Below, in pieces: positions 46,275 through 55,957 of a stretch of 64,000 nucleotides of DNA (position 1 is its first letter; each line of letters starts with the position of its first letter). Origin of the DNA: Pseudomonas sp. IPO3778 (GTDB taxonomy: Bacteria; Pseudomonadota; Gammaproteobacteria; Pseudomonadales; Pseudomonadaceae); NCBI RefSeq assembly GCF_013386825.1, contig NZ_JACARC010000017.1, positions 124,001 to 188,000 on the forward strand, in the 5' to 3' direction. The notes below the pieces were generated by a model that saw only the letters and a program-made list of their open reading frames with translations, was not told the DNA's origin and ran no database searches. Position numbers and translations under genes: made by a program.

Positions 46275-47228
46275 TCAGAAATGTTGATAGCCACGCAGGG
46301 CAGGTGTGATGTCCTGGCCAGCCCCATCCAGCAGGGCAACACCCTGCCCCGCCTCGACCCGACCAATCACATGTACCGGCAGGCCGGCAGCCAACAGTGG
46401 CGCCCGTTCGGCAGGCGGCAAGGTAAACGCCAGCACGTAGTCGTCACCGCCACTCAACGCGGCCACCCGGGCATCCGCCTCGCCGACAAACGCGAGCAAG
46501 GCCGCCGACAACGGCAACGCTTGCTGTTCGATCAACAAGCGGACAGCCGACGCCTTGGCGATATGCCCGCAATCCGCCAACAGACCGTCTGAAATATCCA
46601 TCGCAGACGTCGCCTTGCCCCGCAACGCCAAACCCAGCGCCAACTGCGGTTGCGGCGACCAGTAATGGGCCAGCAGTGGCTCGGCGATAGCGGCCTCTGC
46701 CGTGCGCAGCCCCAGTACCAGTGGCAATGCACCCGCGGCGTTGCCCAGTTCGCCGCCCACACACAGCAGGTCGCCAGGCCGCGCGCCGCTGCGGGTCAAG
46801 GCCTGGCCTGCCGGCACCCGGCCAAACACGGTCAGGGTCAGGCTCAGCGGCCCACGGGTGGTGTCGCCGCCTACCAGCACCACACCGCAAGCCTGGGCCA
46901 TGGCGTTCAAACCCTGGGCATAGCGTTGCAGCCAACCGGCATCAACCGTCGGGGTGGTAAGGGCAAGGGTAAACGCAAGGGGGTTGGCGCCCATGGCCGC
47001 CAGATCGCTGACTGCCACGGCCAGCGAGCGCTGGCCGAGCAGAAACGGATCGCAGGGGTCGGCAAAATGCACGCCGGCCACCAAGGTATCAGTAGAAATC
47101 GCCAGTTGCTCCCCGGGGGGAACCGCCAGCAAGGCGCAGTCGTCGCCAATCCCCAGTGCAACGCCTTCGCCGCCCTGCGCACAAGGCGCGGCGGCGAAGT
47201 AATTGCGGATCAGCTCAAACTCGCCCAT
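46275..47228 (-). CDS. thiL: Thiamine-monophosphate kinase
   Basis: 317 residues. Signature MGEFELIRNYFAA, LGIGDDCALLAVP, STDTLVAGVHF, RSLAVAVSDLAAMGANP and MDISDGLLADCGHIA. It phosphorylates thiamine monophosphate to the pyrophosphate. Located 18 bp after nusB, as usual in pseudomonads. Confidence 0.97.
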   Translation of the reverse strand: MGEFELIRNYFAAAPCAQGGEGVALGIGDDCALLAVPPGEQLAISTDTLVAGVHFADPCDPFLLGQRSLAVAVSDLAAMGANPLAFTLALTTPTVDAGWLQRYAQGLNAMAQACGVVLVGGDTTRGPLSLTLTVFGRVPAGQALTRSGARPGDLLCVGGELGNAAGALPLVLGLRTAEAAIAEPLLAHYWSPQPQLALGLALRGKATSAMDISDGLLADCGHIAKASAVRLLIEQQALPLSAALLAFVGEADARVAALSGGDDYVLAFTLPPAERAPLLAAGLPVHVIGRVEAGQGVALLDGAGQDITPALRGYQHF

Positions 47229-47246
47229 GGCGCCAGCAAGCGCCAG

Positions 47247-47747
47247 TTAGCGCTTGTACGCCTTCACTTCGGCTTCACGCAGGCGCGGGGCCAGCTTGTC
47301 GAGCACGCCGTTGACGAACTTGTGACCGTCGGTGGAACCGTAGACTTTCGCCAGTTCGATCCCTTCGTTGATCACCACGCGGTACGGCACGTCGACGCGC
47401 TTGAGCAGTTCCCAGGTGGACAGGCGCAGTACGGCCAGCTCAACCGGGTCGAGCTCGTCGATCGCCAGGTCCAGGCACGGCGTCAGTGCAGCGTCGATCT
47501 CGGCCAGGTTGGCCGGAACACCGTGCAGGATGTCGTGGAAGTAGCTGGCATCGGCCGCGCTGAAATCGTTGTCGACGCGAAACTGCGCCTCGATTTCGTT
47601 CAACGAGGTTTTCGCCATGTGGCGCTGGTACAGGGCCTGGGTTGCGAGCTGGCGGGCCGAACGACGCTTTTCGCTTTTCGACGGCTTGCCGGCGTCTGCC
47701 GGGCGCGGGTCCTGGGGGTTGAACTGATCGCTGTCGTCGCTAATCAC
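47247..47747 (-). CDS. nusB: Transcription antitermination factor NusB
   Basis: 166 residues, GTG start overlapping the ribH stop (GTGA), with GGAGG upstream. [37 protein letters not shown], and [20 protein letters not shown] are diagnostic. With NusE it binds boxA RNA during rRNA transcription. Confidence 0.97.
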   Translation of the reverse strand: MISDDSDQFNPQDPRPADAGKPSKSEKRRSARQLATQALYQRHMAKTSLNEIEAQFRVDNDFSAADASYFHDILHGVPANLAEIDAALTPCLDLAIDELDPVELAVLRLSTWELLKRVDVPYRVVINEGIELAKVYGSTDGHKFVNGVLDKLAPRLREAEVKAYKR

Positions 47748-48220
47748 TTGGCCTCCAACTGCGCCAGCAGGCTGACCATTTCCAGGGCGGACAGGGCAGC
47801 TTCAGCACCTTTGTTACCGGCCTTGGTGCCGGAACGTTCGATGGCTTGCTCGATGGAGTCAACGGTCAGCACGCCAAAGGCGACCGGCACGCCGAACTCC
47901 ATGGACACCTGGGCCAGGCCCTTGGTGCATTCGCCAGCCACGTATTCGAAGTGCGGAGTACCGCCACGAATGACCGCGCCCAGGGCGATGATCGCCGCGT
48001 ATTCACCCTGCTGTGCAACTTTCTGCGCAACCAGCGGAATTTCGAAGGCGCCAGGAGCGCGGATAATGGTGATGTCGCTTTCGCTCACACCGTGGCGAAC
48101 CAGGGCATCCACGGCACCGCTTACCAGGCTTTCAACCACGAAGCTGTTGAAGCGGCCAACCACCAGGGCATAGCGGCCTTTAGGGGCGATGAAGGTACCT
48201 TCGATGGTCTTCAGGGTCAT
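47744..48220 (-). CDS. ribH: 6,7-dimethyl-8-ribityllumazine synthase
   Basis: 158 residues. The active site is in [56 protein letters not shown] and [20 protein letters not shown]. It condenses the RibB product with the RibD/RibG product. It is followed by coupled nusB. Confidence 0.98.
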   Translation of the reverse strand: MTLKTIEGTFIAPKGRYALVVGRFNSFVVESLVSGAVDALVRHGVSESDITIIRAPGAFEIPLVAQKVAQQGEYAAIIALGAVIRGGTPHFEYVAGECTKGLAQVSMEFGVPVAFGVLTVDSIEQAIERSGTKAGNKGAEAALSALEMVSLLAQLEAK

Positions 48221-48310
48221 TCGACAAATCTCTTAAAGAGCCGGGACGCGCTTGGTGCGCGCCCCTCAGTGATATTTGAACCGCGAACAAGGGGTAAACA
48301 ACGCCGGCCT

Positions 48311-49402
48311 TTATTCGGAGGGCACGTATTCTACTACTTCCAGGTCGAAACCGGATATGGCATTAAATTTCATTGGCGCACTCATCAGGCGCATTTTGCG
48401 CACGCCCAGGTCCCGCAGGATCTGCGAACCGGCACCGACGATGCTGTAGGTGGTCGGCTTTTTCACCGGCGCGTGGTCGGCGGTTTCGCGGATATGCGCC
48501 AGCAACACGTCGCCATCCAGCGGATGGCCCAGCAGCAACACCACACCGCTGCCGGCCTCGGACACCGCAGACATCGCGGCCCGCAGGCTCCAGCGCCCCG
48601 GTTGCTTGACCATCAGCAGGTCGCGCAGCGGGTCCATGTTGTGCACCCGTACCAGGGTCGGTTCTTCAGCGCAGATGGTGCCCAGGGTCAGGGCCATGTG
48701 CACGTCGCCTTCCACGGAATCACGATAGGTCACCAGGTTGAACTGGCCCAGTTCGCTGTCCAGCGGCTGCTCGGCAATCCGCTGAACGGTACGTTCGTGG
48801 ATCATCCGGTAGTGAATCAGGTCGGCAATGGTGCCGATCTTGATGTTGTGCAGCGCGGCAAATTCTTCCAGCTCGGCGCGACGGGACATGGTGCCGTCGT
48901 CGTTCATCACTTCGCAGATAACACCGCTCGGCTCGAAACCGGCCATGCGCGCCAGGTCGCAGGCCGCTTCGGTGTGGCCGGCGCGGGCCAGGGTGCCACC
49001 CGGCTGGGCCATCAGCGGAAAGATGTGGCCGGGGCTCACGATGTCTTCAGCCTTGGCGTCTTTCGCGGCGGCGGCTTGTACGGTGCGGGCGCGGTCAGCA
49101 GCGGAAATGCCGGTGGTGACACCGGTGGTGGCTTCGATGGACACGGTGAATTTGGTGCCAAACCCCGAACCATTGCGCGGCGCCATCAGCGGCAGCTTCA
49201 GCAGTTCGCAGCGCTCACGGCTCATCGGCATGCAGATCAGGCCGCGGGCGTGCTTGGCCATGAAGTTGATGTGTTCCGGCTGGCAGCACTCGGCGGCCAT
49301 GATCAGGTCGCCTTCATTCTCGCGGTCTTCGTCATCCATGAGGATGACCATCTTGCCTTGGCGGATGTCTTCAACCAGTTCTTCGATGCTGTTGAGCGCC
49401 AC
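48311..49402 (-). CDS. ribB: DHBP synthase with degenerate GTP cyclohydrolase II-like domain (RibBX type)
   Basis: 363 residues, GTG start with AAGGGGG upstream. The N-terminal 3,4-dihydroxy-2-butanone-4-phosphate synthase domain is intact: VILMDDEDRENEGDLIMAAE, RARTVQAAAAKDAKAEDIVS, and LARAGHTEAACDLARMAG. The C-terminal RibA-like domain (DSELGQFNLVTYRDSVEGDV onward) lacks the zinc-binding Cys cluster and the RQEGRG motif, so it should have no cyclohydrolase activity. This is the RibBX pattern known from proteobacteria with a separate RibA. Automatic annotation would call it ribBA. Confidence 0.93.
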   Translation of the reverse strand: MALNSIEELVEDIRQGKMVILMDDEDRENEGDLIMAAECCQPEHINFMAKHARGLICMPMSRERCELLKLPLMAPRNGSGFGTKFTVSIEATTGVTTGISAADRARTVQAAAAKDAKAEDIVSPGHIFPLMAQPGGTLARAGHTEAACDLARMAGFEPSGVICEVMNDDGTMSRRAELEEFAALHNIKIGTIADLIHYRMIHERTVQRIAEQPLDSELGQFNLVTYRDSVEGDVHMALTLGTICAEEPTLVRVHNMDPLRDLLMVKQPGRWSLRAAMSAVSEAGSGVVLLLGHPLDGDVLLAHIRETADHAPVKKPTTYSIVGAGSQILRDLGVRKMRLMSAPMKFNAISGFDLEVVEYVPSE

Positions 49403-49418
49403 GCGGCACCCCCTTGGG

Positions 49419-50081
49419 TCAGGATTTAAGGTAGCCGTTAGCGGCTAAAAAACTTTCAGTGATGTTACTGCCGGTCGGCTCTGCGGCCTTATCGCCCAAC
49501 AACAGGCGCTCCAGGTAACGGGCAAGCAAGTCCACTTCCAGGTTTACCCGGCGACCCGGCTGGTACGACGCCATGATGGTTTCGCTCAGGGTGTGGGGAA
49601 TGATGGTCAGTTCAAATTCCGCGCCATTCACGGCGTTCACGGTCAGGCTGGTGCCGTCGACGGTGATCGAGCCTTTGTGGGCGATGTACTTGGCCAGCTC
49701 TTTGGGTGCGCGGATGCGGAATTCCACGGCGCGCGCGTTTTCGCTGCGGGCGACGACTTCGCCCACACCGTCGACGTGGCCGCTGACCAGGTGCCCGCCC
49801 AGACGGGTAGTCGGGGTCAGGGCTTTTTCCAGGTTCACCGGGCTGCCGCTCTTGAGGTCGTTCATCGCGGTGCAGTCCAGGGTCTCCCGGCTGACATCGG
49901 CGGCAAAGCCGTTGCCAGGCAACTCGATGACGGTCAGGCACACACCGCTGACAGCGATGCTGTCGCCCAGTTTGACGTCGCTCAGGTCGAGCTTGCCGGT
50001 TTCAACCAGCAGGCGTACGTCGCCGCCTTTTGGGGTCATTGCACGGATGCTGCCGATGGATTCGATAATGCCGGTGAACAT
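49419..50081 (-). CDS. ribE: Riboflavin synthase alpha chain
   Basis: 220 residues starting at MFTGIIESIGSI (ATG 50081). Two internally repeated lumazine-binding domains: DSIAVSGVCLTVIELPGNGF and GSITVDGTSLTVNAVNGAEF. Two lumazine molecules give riboflavin. It is called ribC or ribE depending on nomenclature. An upstream extension to 50219 is not plausible because the family starts at MFTGI. Confidence 0.97.
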   Translation of the reverse strand: MFTGIIESIGSIRAMTPKGGDVRLLVETGKLDLSDVKLGDSIAVSGVCLTVIELPGNGFAADVSRETLDCTAMNDLKSGSPVNLEKALTPTTRLGGHLVSGHVDGVGEVVARSENARAVEFRIRAPKELAKYIAHKGSITVDGTSLTVNAVNGAEFELTIIPHTLSETIMASYQPGRRVNLEVDLLARYLERLLLGDKAAEPTGSNITESFLAANGYLKS

Positions 50082-50115
50082 GCCGTTCTCCTGAAGACGT
50101 GGCGCAGGCCGGGAA

Positions 50116-51252
50116 TTATACGCTCGCTGATGGCACAGGAATGGCAGTGACTCGCCAGTCGTCGCCCACAGCGCGCATTTCAGTGATCTTGAGTTGGGGG
50201 GCATCCGCCAGTTTCTCAAGCGGCCAGTCCAACAAAGGCCGGGCAGCGGAGCCGAGGAACTTGCCGGCGACGAATATCACGTACTCGTCCACCAGGCCTT
50301 GCTGGGCGAAGGCACCGGCCAGGCTAGGGCCGGCTTCCACCAACACCTCGTTGACGCCACGGGCGGCCAGGGCCACCAGGGCGGAACGCAGGTCGACCTG
50401 GCCCTCGACACCCGGTACCACCAGGCACTCGGGGCCGGTGGGGTACTGGTTGTCCGGCGTCACGCAGGTGATGACGAGCGCGGGGCCAGCCTTGAAGAAC
50501 GGCGCGTTCAGCGGCACCCGCAGGCGGCCGTCGATCAGCACCCGCAGCGGTGGACGAGACATCGCCAGGGCCGTGGTTGCTTCATCCAGGCCCAACTCGG
50601 CAGCGCGCACCGTCAGGCGGGCGCCGTCGGCCAGCACCGTGTCGGCGCCGGTCAGCACCACACTGGCCTGGGCCCGCAGGCGTTGCACGGCCGCACGGGC
50701 CGCCGGGCCGGTGATCCATTGGCTTTCGCCATTGGCCATCGCGGTGCGACCGTCCAGGCTCATGGCCAACTTGACCCGCACAAACGGCAGGCCATGTTCC
50801 ATGCGCTTGAGGAAGCCCGGGTTAAGCGCCCGCGCTTCGTTTTCCAGCAAGCCGCTGTAGGTCTCGATCCCGGCCTGGGCCAGGCGACGCATGCCACGCC
50901 CGGCGACCTCCGGATTCGGGTCCTGCATCGCCGCGACCACCCGGGCCAGACCGGCATTCACCAATGCATCGGCGCACGGCGGCGTGTGCCCATGGTGGCT
51001 GCACGGTTCCAGGGTCACGTAGGCGGTGGCGCCTCGGGCTTTATCGCCCGCAGCCCGCAGGGCATGGACTTCAGCGTGGGGCTCGCCGGTACGCACGTGC
51101 CAGCCTTCGCCGACAATCTGCCCGTCGCGCACAATCACGCAGCCTACCCGTGGGTTGGGGTGCGTGGTGTACAGGCCGTTGCGTGCCAATTCCAGGGCGC
51201 GGGCCATGTAATGGGCGTCGAGTACCGCTTGTTCTGCCGAAGGTGGGTTCAT
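50116..51252 (-). CDS. ribD: Bifunctional diaminohydroxyphosphoribosylaminopyrimidine deaminase / reductase
   Basis: 378 residues. The deaminase domain has zinc motif [14 protein letters not shown] and [20 protein letters not shown]. The reductase domain starts near [20 protein letters not shown]. It performs the second and third riboflavin steps. The start overlaps the nrdR stop (ATGA), giving the usual nrdR-ribD pairing. Confidence 0.97.
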   Translation of the reverse strand: MNPPSAEQAVLDAHYMARALELARNGLYTTHPNPRVGCVIVRDGQIVGEGWHVRTGEPHAEVHALRAAGDKARGATAYVTLEPCSHHGHTPPCADALVNAGLARVVAAMQDPNPEVAGRGMRRLAQAGIETYSGLLENEARALNPGFLKRMEHGLPFVRVKLAMSLDGRTAMANGESQWITGPAARAAVQRLRAQASVVLTGADTVLADGARLTVRAAELGLDEATTALAMSRPPLRVLIDGRLRVPLNAPFFKAGPALVITCVTPDNQYPTGPECLVVPGVEGQVDLRSALVALAARGVNEVLVEAGPSLAGAFAQQGLVDEYVIFVAGKFLGSAARPLLDWPLEKLADAPQLKITEMRAVGDDWRVTAIPVPSASV

Positions 51253-51719
51253 TCTTTTACTGGCTCACGGGCCAGGCGGTCGATCTCTTCACGGAACTCG
51301 TTGAGGTCCTGGAAACGTCGATACACCGAGGCGAAACGGATATAGGCGACTTCGTCGAGCTTTTGCAGCTCGGCCATCACCAGTTCTCCAACCACCAGGG
51401 ATTTGACTTCGCGCTCGCCGGTAGCCCGCAGCTTGTGCTTGATATGCACGAGTGCCGCTTCCAGCCGCTCGACACTCACCGGGCGTTTTTCCAGAGCGCG
51501 CTGCATTCCGGCGCGCAGTTTTTCTTCGTCGAAGGGCTGGCGACTGCCATCGGTCTTGATCAGACGTGGCAATACCAGTTCGGCGGTTTCGAAGGTGGTG
51601 AAACGTTCACCGCAGCCAGAGGCCAGGCATTCACGCCGGCGACGCACCTGTTCGCCCTCGGCGACCAGACGCGAGTCAATGACCTTGGTGTCGTTGGCAC
51701 CGCAGAAGGGACAGTGCAT
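51249..51719 (-). CDS. nrdR: Transcriptional repressor NrdR
   Basis: 156 residues from the ATG at 51719. The zinc ribbon is [19 protein letters not shown] with [19 protein letters not shown]; the ATP-cone follows ([20 protein letters not shown]). It represses ribonucleotide-reductase genes when dATP is bound. A longer frame upstream has no family similarity. Confidence 0.98.
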   Translation of the reverse strand: MHCPFCGANDTKVIDSRLVAEGEQVRRRRECLASGCGERFTTFETAELVLPRLIKTDGSRQPFDEEKLRAGMQRALEKRPVSVERLEAALVHIKHKLRATGEREVKSLVVGELVMAELQKLDEVAYIRFASVYRRFQDLNEFREEIDRLAREPVKE

Positions 51720-51858
51720 GGTGACAGGCAACAAAAAATGGGAGGGCCATGGTAGCGCATCCCCGTGGCAAGACAAGCCATAGCCTTTACGGTATATAGG
51801 CTGACTATTATGTTTCATATTTTTTAAGCCACGGATTTTGTCCTTTCTGGAGCCGTAC

Positions 51859-52317
51859 ATGCAGTTACGACCACTTGTTTTACTCACGTTGCTTGGTTTC
51901 CTGGTCGCCTGCAGCAGCCATACCCCAAAACCCGCAGCGCCCGCTCCGGCGCCCCAACAAGAGAAAAAACTGCCGGGTGTGGAAGAAGAACTGGGACCGC
52001 TGCCCGCCTACCAGCGTGAAGTCAGCGGCCTGTTGAACGGTGTACCGGCTGGCGCGGAAGTCGAACTGGCGCTGCTGGTGATCGACGACCGCTCGCGCCC
52101 GCAACAACTGCTCGCCAGCAGCGTGCTGATCGGCAACAACAAGCCCTTGGCCTTCCGCCTGCGCTTCAACCCCGAAGCGTTCCCGGCGGGTGCCCGCGTT
52201 GAATTGCGGGGCCGCGCCAGCCAGTCCGGCCAGTTGATCCTGCACCTGCCGCCGGTACGCATCACCCAAGCAATCACCCAAACCACCGGCCCGCTGCAAC
52301 TCGTTCCCGCACCATGA
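51859..52317 (+). CDS. YbaY-family lipoprotein
   Basis: 152 residues with a lipoprotein signal ([14 protein letters not shown], lipobox LVAC). Pro/Ala-rich linker, then a YbaY-like beta-sandwich ([40 protein letters not shown]). Outer-membrane anchored, function unknown. It overlaps the following methyltransferase by ATGA. Confidence 0.85.
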   Translation: MQLRPLVLLTLLGFLVACSSHTPKPAAPAPAPQQEKKLPGVEEELGPLPAYQREVSGLLNGVPAGAEVELALLVIDDRSRPQQLLASSVLIGNNKPLAFRLRFNPEAFPAGARVELRGRASQSGQLILHLPPVRITQAITQTTGPLQLVPAP

Positions 52318-52970
52318 CGCCACCGCTGGACCTGCAACGCGCCCTCAGCGAACTGATCGGCGACGCCCACCTGGTGCCCTGCCCGCTGCCGGGCACCGCG
52401 TTGTCGCTGTGGCTGCTGGACGCCGACAACATGGACCGCGCCTTCAGCCCCGAAGAAACCCGACGCATCCTGCATGAACCGCCCTACTGGTGCTTTTGCT
52501 GGGCCAGCGGCTTGGCACTGGCCCGGTACCTGGCCGCCAACCCCGAGTGGGTCGCGGGCAAGCGGGTGCTGGATTTCGGCGCGGGTTCGGGTGTTGCCGG
52601 GATCGCCGCAGTAAAAGCCGGCGCTTTGGAAGTGGTGGCGTGCGACCTTGACCCACTGGCCCTCGCCGCCTGCCGGGCGAATGCCGAACTCAACGGCGTA
52701 ACACTGGGTTATTCAGAAGACTTCTTCGCCGAAGCTGATCGGTTTGACCTGATCCTGGTGGCCGATGTGCTGTACGACCGGGCGAACCTGCCACTGCTGG
52801 ACCACTTCCTCAGCCGTGGCCGCGAAGCGTTGGTCGCCGACTCCCGGGTGCGGGACTTCCAGCACCCGGAGTATCAGCGCCTGGACATCCTCGACGCCCT
52901 GACCCTGCCCGACCTGGCCGAGCCCTGGGAGTTTCGCAAGGTGAGCCTGTACCATTCGCGGCGCGCTTGA
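52314..52970 (+). CDS. Class I SAM-dependent methyltransferase (ETFB/PrmA-like)
   Basis: 218 residues. SAM motif I is VLDFGAGSGVAGIAAVKAGA, with VVACDLDPLALAACRANAEL and FDLILVADVLYDR. The pre-motif YWCFCWASGLALARYL resembles ETFB lysine methyltransferase and related protein methyltransferases. The substrate is not determinable. Coupled to the upstream lipoprotein gene by overlap. Confidence 0.85.
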   Translation: MTPPLDLQRALSELIGDAHLVPCPLPGTALSLWLLDADNMDRAFSPEETRRILHEPPYWCFCWASGLALARYLAANPEWVAGKRVLDFGAGSGVAGIAAVKAGALEVVACDLDPLALAACRANAELNGVTLGYSEDFFAEADRFDLILVADVLYDRANLPLLDHFLSRGREALVADSRVRDFQHPEYQRLDILDALTLPDLAEPWEFRKVSLYHSRRA

Positions 52971-52973
52971 GAG

Positions 52974-53043
52974 CATCGCGGGCAAGCCCGCTCCCACAGT
53001 TGAAATGCATTCCCCTGTGGGAGCTGGCTTGCCTGCGATAGCG
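52974..53043. repeat. REPIN-like inverted REP pair
   Basis: ATCGCGGGCAAGCCCGCTCC at the left and GTGGGAGCTGGCTTGCCTGC at the right; short loop. It lies between the methyltransferase and cnoX. Confidence 0.85.
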
Positions 53044-53124
53044 ATCCTGAGACCGCCCCGCTTTCAGCCAACCCCACCAACCCTTATAGTTGCCCTCATC
53101 CCCCTGCTTTCTTCGAGATACCCC

Positions 53125-53997
53125 ATGAGTGAGCCCACGCCGTACATCTTCGACGCCACCACCGCCACGTTTGACCAGGCGGTGATCCAGAACTCTTTCG
53201 AAAAACCCGTGCTGGTGGATTTCTGGGCCGAGTGGTGCGCGCCGTGCAAGGCGTTGATGCCGATGCTCGCGCAGATCGCCGAGAGCTATCAGGGTGAGTT
53301 GCTGCTGGCCAAGGTCGATTGCGATGCCGAGCCGGACGTGGTCTCGCGCTTCGGCATTCGCAGCCTGCCGACGGTGGTGCTGTTCAAGGATGGCCAGCCA
53401 GTGGACGGGTTTGCCGGTGCCCAGCCCGAATCCGCCGTGCGCGCGATGCTGGAGCCCCATGTGCAAATGCCGCCGCCAGCCGCTCCCGATCCACTGGAAC
53501 AGGCCCAGGCGTTGTTTGCCGAAGGCCGTATCACCGAGGCCGAGGCCGTGCTGGTCACCTTGCTGGGTGAAGACAACACCAACGCCGCCGCGCTGATCCT
53601 GTACGCGCGCTGCCTGGCTGAACGCGGCGAGCTGAATGAAGCGCAAACCGTGCTCGATGCGGTCAAGAGCGATGATCACAAGGCCGCCCTGGCCGGTGCC
53701 AAGGCGCAGATCACCTTCCTGCGCCAGGCCGCCGACCTGCCGGATGCTGCCGACTTGAAAGCCCGCCTGGCGCAAAACCCACAGGATGACGAAGCGGTGT
53801 ATCAACTGGCGGTGCAGCAGTTGGCACGTCAGCAATACGACGCCGCGCTGGACGGCTTGCTCAAGCTGTTCATCCGCAACCGCAGCTACAGCGAAGGCCT
53901 GCCCCACAAGACGCTGCTGCAGGTGTTCGAATTGCTGGGCAACGATCACCCGCTTGTCACGGTTTACCGCCGCAAGCTGTTTGCCGCGTTGTATTAA
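53125..53997 (+). CDS. cnoX: Chaperedoxin CnoX (YbbN), thioredoxin-TPR
   Basis: 290 residues from ATG 53125. Thioredoxin domain with active site FWAEWCAPCKALMPML, then TPR-like helices (ALFAEGRITEAEAVLVTLLG, LARQQYDAALDGLLKLFIRN). CnoX protects proteins from oxidation and passes them to GroEL or DnaK. The CAPC active site is intact, unlike SQHC of the E. coli protein, so it should have oxidoreductase activity. Confidence 0.93.
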   Translation: MSEPTPYIFDATTATFDQAVIQNSFEKPVLVDFWAEWCAPCKALMPMLAQIAESYQGELLLAKVDCDAEPDVVSRFGIRSLPTVVLFKDGQPVDGFAGAQPESAVRAMLEPHVQMPPPAAPDPLEQAQALFAEGRITEAEAVLVTLLGEDNTNAAALILYARCLAERGELNEAQTVLDAVKSDDHKAALAGAKAQITFLRQAADLPDAADLKARLAQNPQDDEAVYQLAVQQLARQQYDAALDGLLKLFIRNRSYSEGLPHKTLLQVFELLGNDHPLVTVYRRKLFAALY

Positions 53998-54000
53998 GCG

Positions 54001-54348
54001 TTACTCGATCCAGCTGTACAGCGGCGTATCCCCGCCGCTGGCCACTTTGACCTTGGCGCTATGGCGCAAGCGCACCAGCAGGCGCTTGCCCGCCGAGGCG
54101 CTGCCGGCCAAGCCCTCCAGCTGATCCAGCAATTCCAGCCCGTTGAGTTGCCCGGCCTTGCGCAACAGGTCCTGTGCGGCCTGCCACAGGCTTTCGTCCA
54201 GGTTACCCGCGGCCGGTGCCACCACGGGCTCGGTACTCGGGGTTTTGCTGGCCTGCAACTGCCCGCCCAGCCGGGCCCAGTCGCCGTCGTCCAGCTCCAG
54301 GGTCAAGTCCACCGGCAGATCACCGACGGTTCCACGAATTCTCAACAT
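54001..54348 (-). CDS. Conserved hypothetical protein of pseudomonads
   Basis: 115 residues; start ATG 54348 has GGGAG at good spacing, and a GTG at 54357 is an alternative. A beta-rich N-terminus (MLRIRGTVGDLPVDLTLELD) and a helical middle. No signal peptide. Convergent with cnoX (4 bp apart) and divergent from the zinc operon. Function unknown. Confidence 0.75.
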   Translation of the reverse strand: MLRIRGTVGDLPVDLTLELDDGDWARLGGQLQASKTPSTEPVVAPAAGNLDESLWQAAQDLLRKAGQLNGLELLDQLEGLAGSASAGKRLLVRLRHSAKVKVASGGDTPLYSWIE

Positions 54349-54432
54349 CGCATTCACTCCCGCACTTTTCTGACAAGCATGCTCCCACGCGTCTTGCGCT
54401 ACGCCAAGCAGGCGGTCAAACTCCCCGCAAAA

Positions 54433-54454
54433 TTGTTATAAGATCACATAACAA
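54433..54454 (+). promoter_or_regulatory. Probable Zur box upstream of the zinc operon
   Basis: TTGTTATAAGATCAC then ATAACAA. The first 15 bases resemble the Zur operator of E. coli znuA (TGTTATAATATCAC) closely, and the whole forms an imperfect palindrome with TTGTTAT/ATAACAA ends. It lies 29 bp before the ATG of the DUF2796 gene. Confidence 0.7.
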
Positions 54455-54483
54455 AACTTTCATCTTTATCCGGGAGCTCCACC

Positions 54484-55095
54484 ATGCGCCGTTTGCTGCT
54501 CGCTTTGCCGTTTGCCCTGTTGCCACTGGCCATCGCCCAGGCTGCCGACGAGCACGACCATGATCACGAGCACGGCAGCCTCGGTGCCCACGAACACGGT
54601 GTGGGCCGCCTCAACGCGGTGCTCGACGGCCAGGCCCTGGAGCTGGAACTGGACAGCCCGGCGATGAACCTGGTGGGTTTTGAACACTTGGCCACTACGG
54701 CGGCCGACAAAGCCAAGGTCGCCGCCGCCCGCAAGCAACTCGAGCAACCGCTGGTGCTGTTCAGCCTGCCCAAGGCCGCAGGTTGCGTGATCAGCACCCA
54801 GGAACTGAACAGCCCGCTGTTCGGCGACAAGCCTGAAGCCGACCATGACGACGACGATGACGACCACGCCACCGATGGCAAAGGCGCCGCCGCCCACGAA
54901 CATCATCACGACCACAGCGAAATCCACGCTCACTACCAGTTCACCTGCGCCACGCCGACCGCGTTGAGCAACCTCGACCTGACCCAGGTATTCAAGACCT
55001 TCCCCGCCACCCAGAAAATTCAGGTACAACTCATTGGCCCGAGCGGCCAGCAGGGTGTGGAAGCGACGGCCACAGCAGCTGCCCTCAAGTTCTGA
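54484..55095 (+). CDS. zrgA: ZrgA-like DUF2796 zinc-binding periplasmic protein
   Basis: 203 residues with a signal peptide (LLLALPFALLPLAIAQA). Two His/Asp-rich metal-binding stretches: DEHDHDHEHGSLGAHEHG at the mature N-terminus and EADHDDDDDDHATD...HEHHHDHSEIHAHY in the middle. These fit ZrgA of the family DUF2796, a periplasmic zinc protein. With the following ABC ATPase, permease and DUF3299 genes it matches the Zur-regulated zinc-uptake set of vibrios and pseudomonads. Confidence 0.87.
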   Translation: MRRLLLALPFALLPLAIAQAADEHDHDHEHGSLGAHEHGVGRLNAVLDGQALELELDSPAMNLVGFEHLATTAADKAKVAAARKQLEQPLVLFSLPKAAGCVISTQELNSPLFGDKPEADHDDDDDDHATDGKGAAAHEHHHDHSEIHAHYQFTCATPTALSNLDLTQVFKTFPATQKIQVQLIGPSGQQGVEATATAAALKF

Positions 55096-55111
55096 GTTCA
55101 TGCCCCGGTTA

Positions 55112-55199
55112 ATGTGGGAGCTGGCTTGCCTGCGATGGCATCGCCGCGGTGTTTCAGAAATACCGAGGCGCTTGCATCGCAGGCAAGCCAGCTCCCACA
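55112..55199. repeat. REPIN-like inverted REP pair
   Basis: ATGTGGGAGCTGGCTTGCC and complement, same family as 42193-42281, inserted between zrgA and the ABC ATPase gene inside the putative operon. Confidence 0.9.
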
Positions 55200-55245
55200 G
55201 TTGATCGGTGTCATCATCCAAATCGAGCCAGACCACTGATTTCCT

Positions 55246-55956
55246 ATGACCCAAGCACTTATCGAACTGTCTGACCTGGGCTTCAACTGGCCCGGTCACC
55301 CACAGTTGCTGGACATCCCGACGTTTCGCCTGGAGCCGGGGGAAACCCTGTTCCTCAAGGGCCCGAGCGGCAGTGGCAAAACCACCCTGCTGGGCCTGTT
55401 GGGCGGTGTGCAAAAGCCCAGTCGCGGCAGCATTCGCCTGCTGGGCCAGGAACTGACCGAACTCTCGGCCGGCGCCCGCGACCGCTTCCGGGTCGACCAC
55501 ACCGGCTACATCTTCCAGCAGTTCAACCTGCTGCCATTTCTCTCGGTGCGCGAGAACGTCGAGCTGCCCTGCCACTTCTCCAAGCTGCGGGCGCAACGGG
55601 CGATCCAGCGTCACGGCAGCGTCGATCAGGCCGCCGCAACCTTGCTCGCCCACCTGGGCCTCAAGGACAAAAACCTGCTGGAACGCCGCGCTGACTCCCT
55701 GTCCATCGGCCAACAACAACGGGTGGCCGCCGCCCGCGCGTTGATCGGCCAGCCGGAACTGGTGATCGCCGACGAGCCGACTTCAGCCCTGGACTACGAC
55801 GCCCGGGAAGCCTTCATCCAGTTGCTGTTCGCCGAGTGCCGCGAAGCAGGCGCCAGCCTGTTGTTCGTCAGCCATGACCAGAGCCTGGCGCCGCTGTTCG
55901 ACCGCAACCTGTCGCTGGCCGAACTCAATCGCGCCGCCACGCCCGTAGAGGTTTGA
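55246..55956 (+). CDS. ABC transporter ATPase (LolD/MacB-like)
   Basis: 236 residues. Walker A GPSGSGKTTLLG, Q-loop FQQFNLLPFLSVRENVELP, signature LSIGQQQRVAAARALI, Walker B LVIADEPTSAL, H-loop SHDQS. The start is 46 bp after the REPIN. One base separates its stop from the permease start. Belongs to the FtsX-type transporter partner group; in this context linked to zinc handling. Confidence 0.93.
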   Translation: MTQALIELSDLGFNWPGHPQLLDIPTFRLEPGETLFLKGPSGSGKTTLLGLLGGVQKPSRGSIRLLGQELTELSAGARDRFRVDHTGYIFQQFNLLPFLSVRENVELPCHFSKLRAQRAIQRHGSVDQAAATLLAHLGLKDKNLLERRADSLSIGQQQRVAAARALIGQPELVIADEPTSALDYDAREAFIQLLFAECREAGASLLFVSHDQSLAPLFDRNLSLAELNRAATPVEV

Positions 55957-55957
55957 G

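Noticed and set aside
46650..48173. 507-codon open frame antisense to thiL, nusB and ribH
   Set aside because: Crosses three well-defined genes on the other strand and shows no family motif.
48221..48310. FMN riboswitch among the riboflavin genes
   Set aside because: The gaps before ribH and the other rib genes are too short and show no recognisable RFN element.
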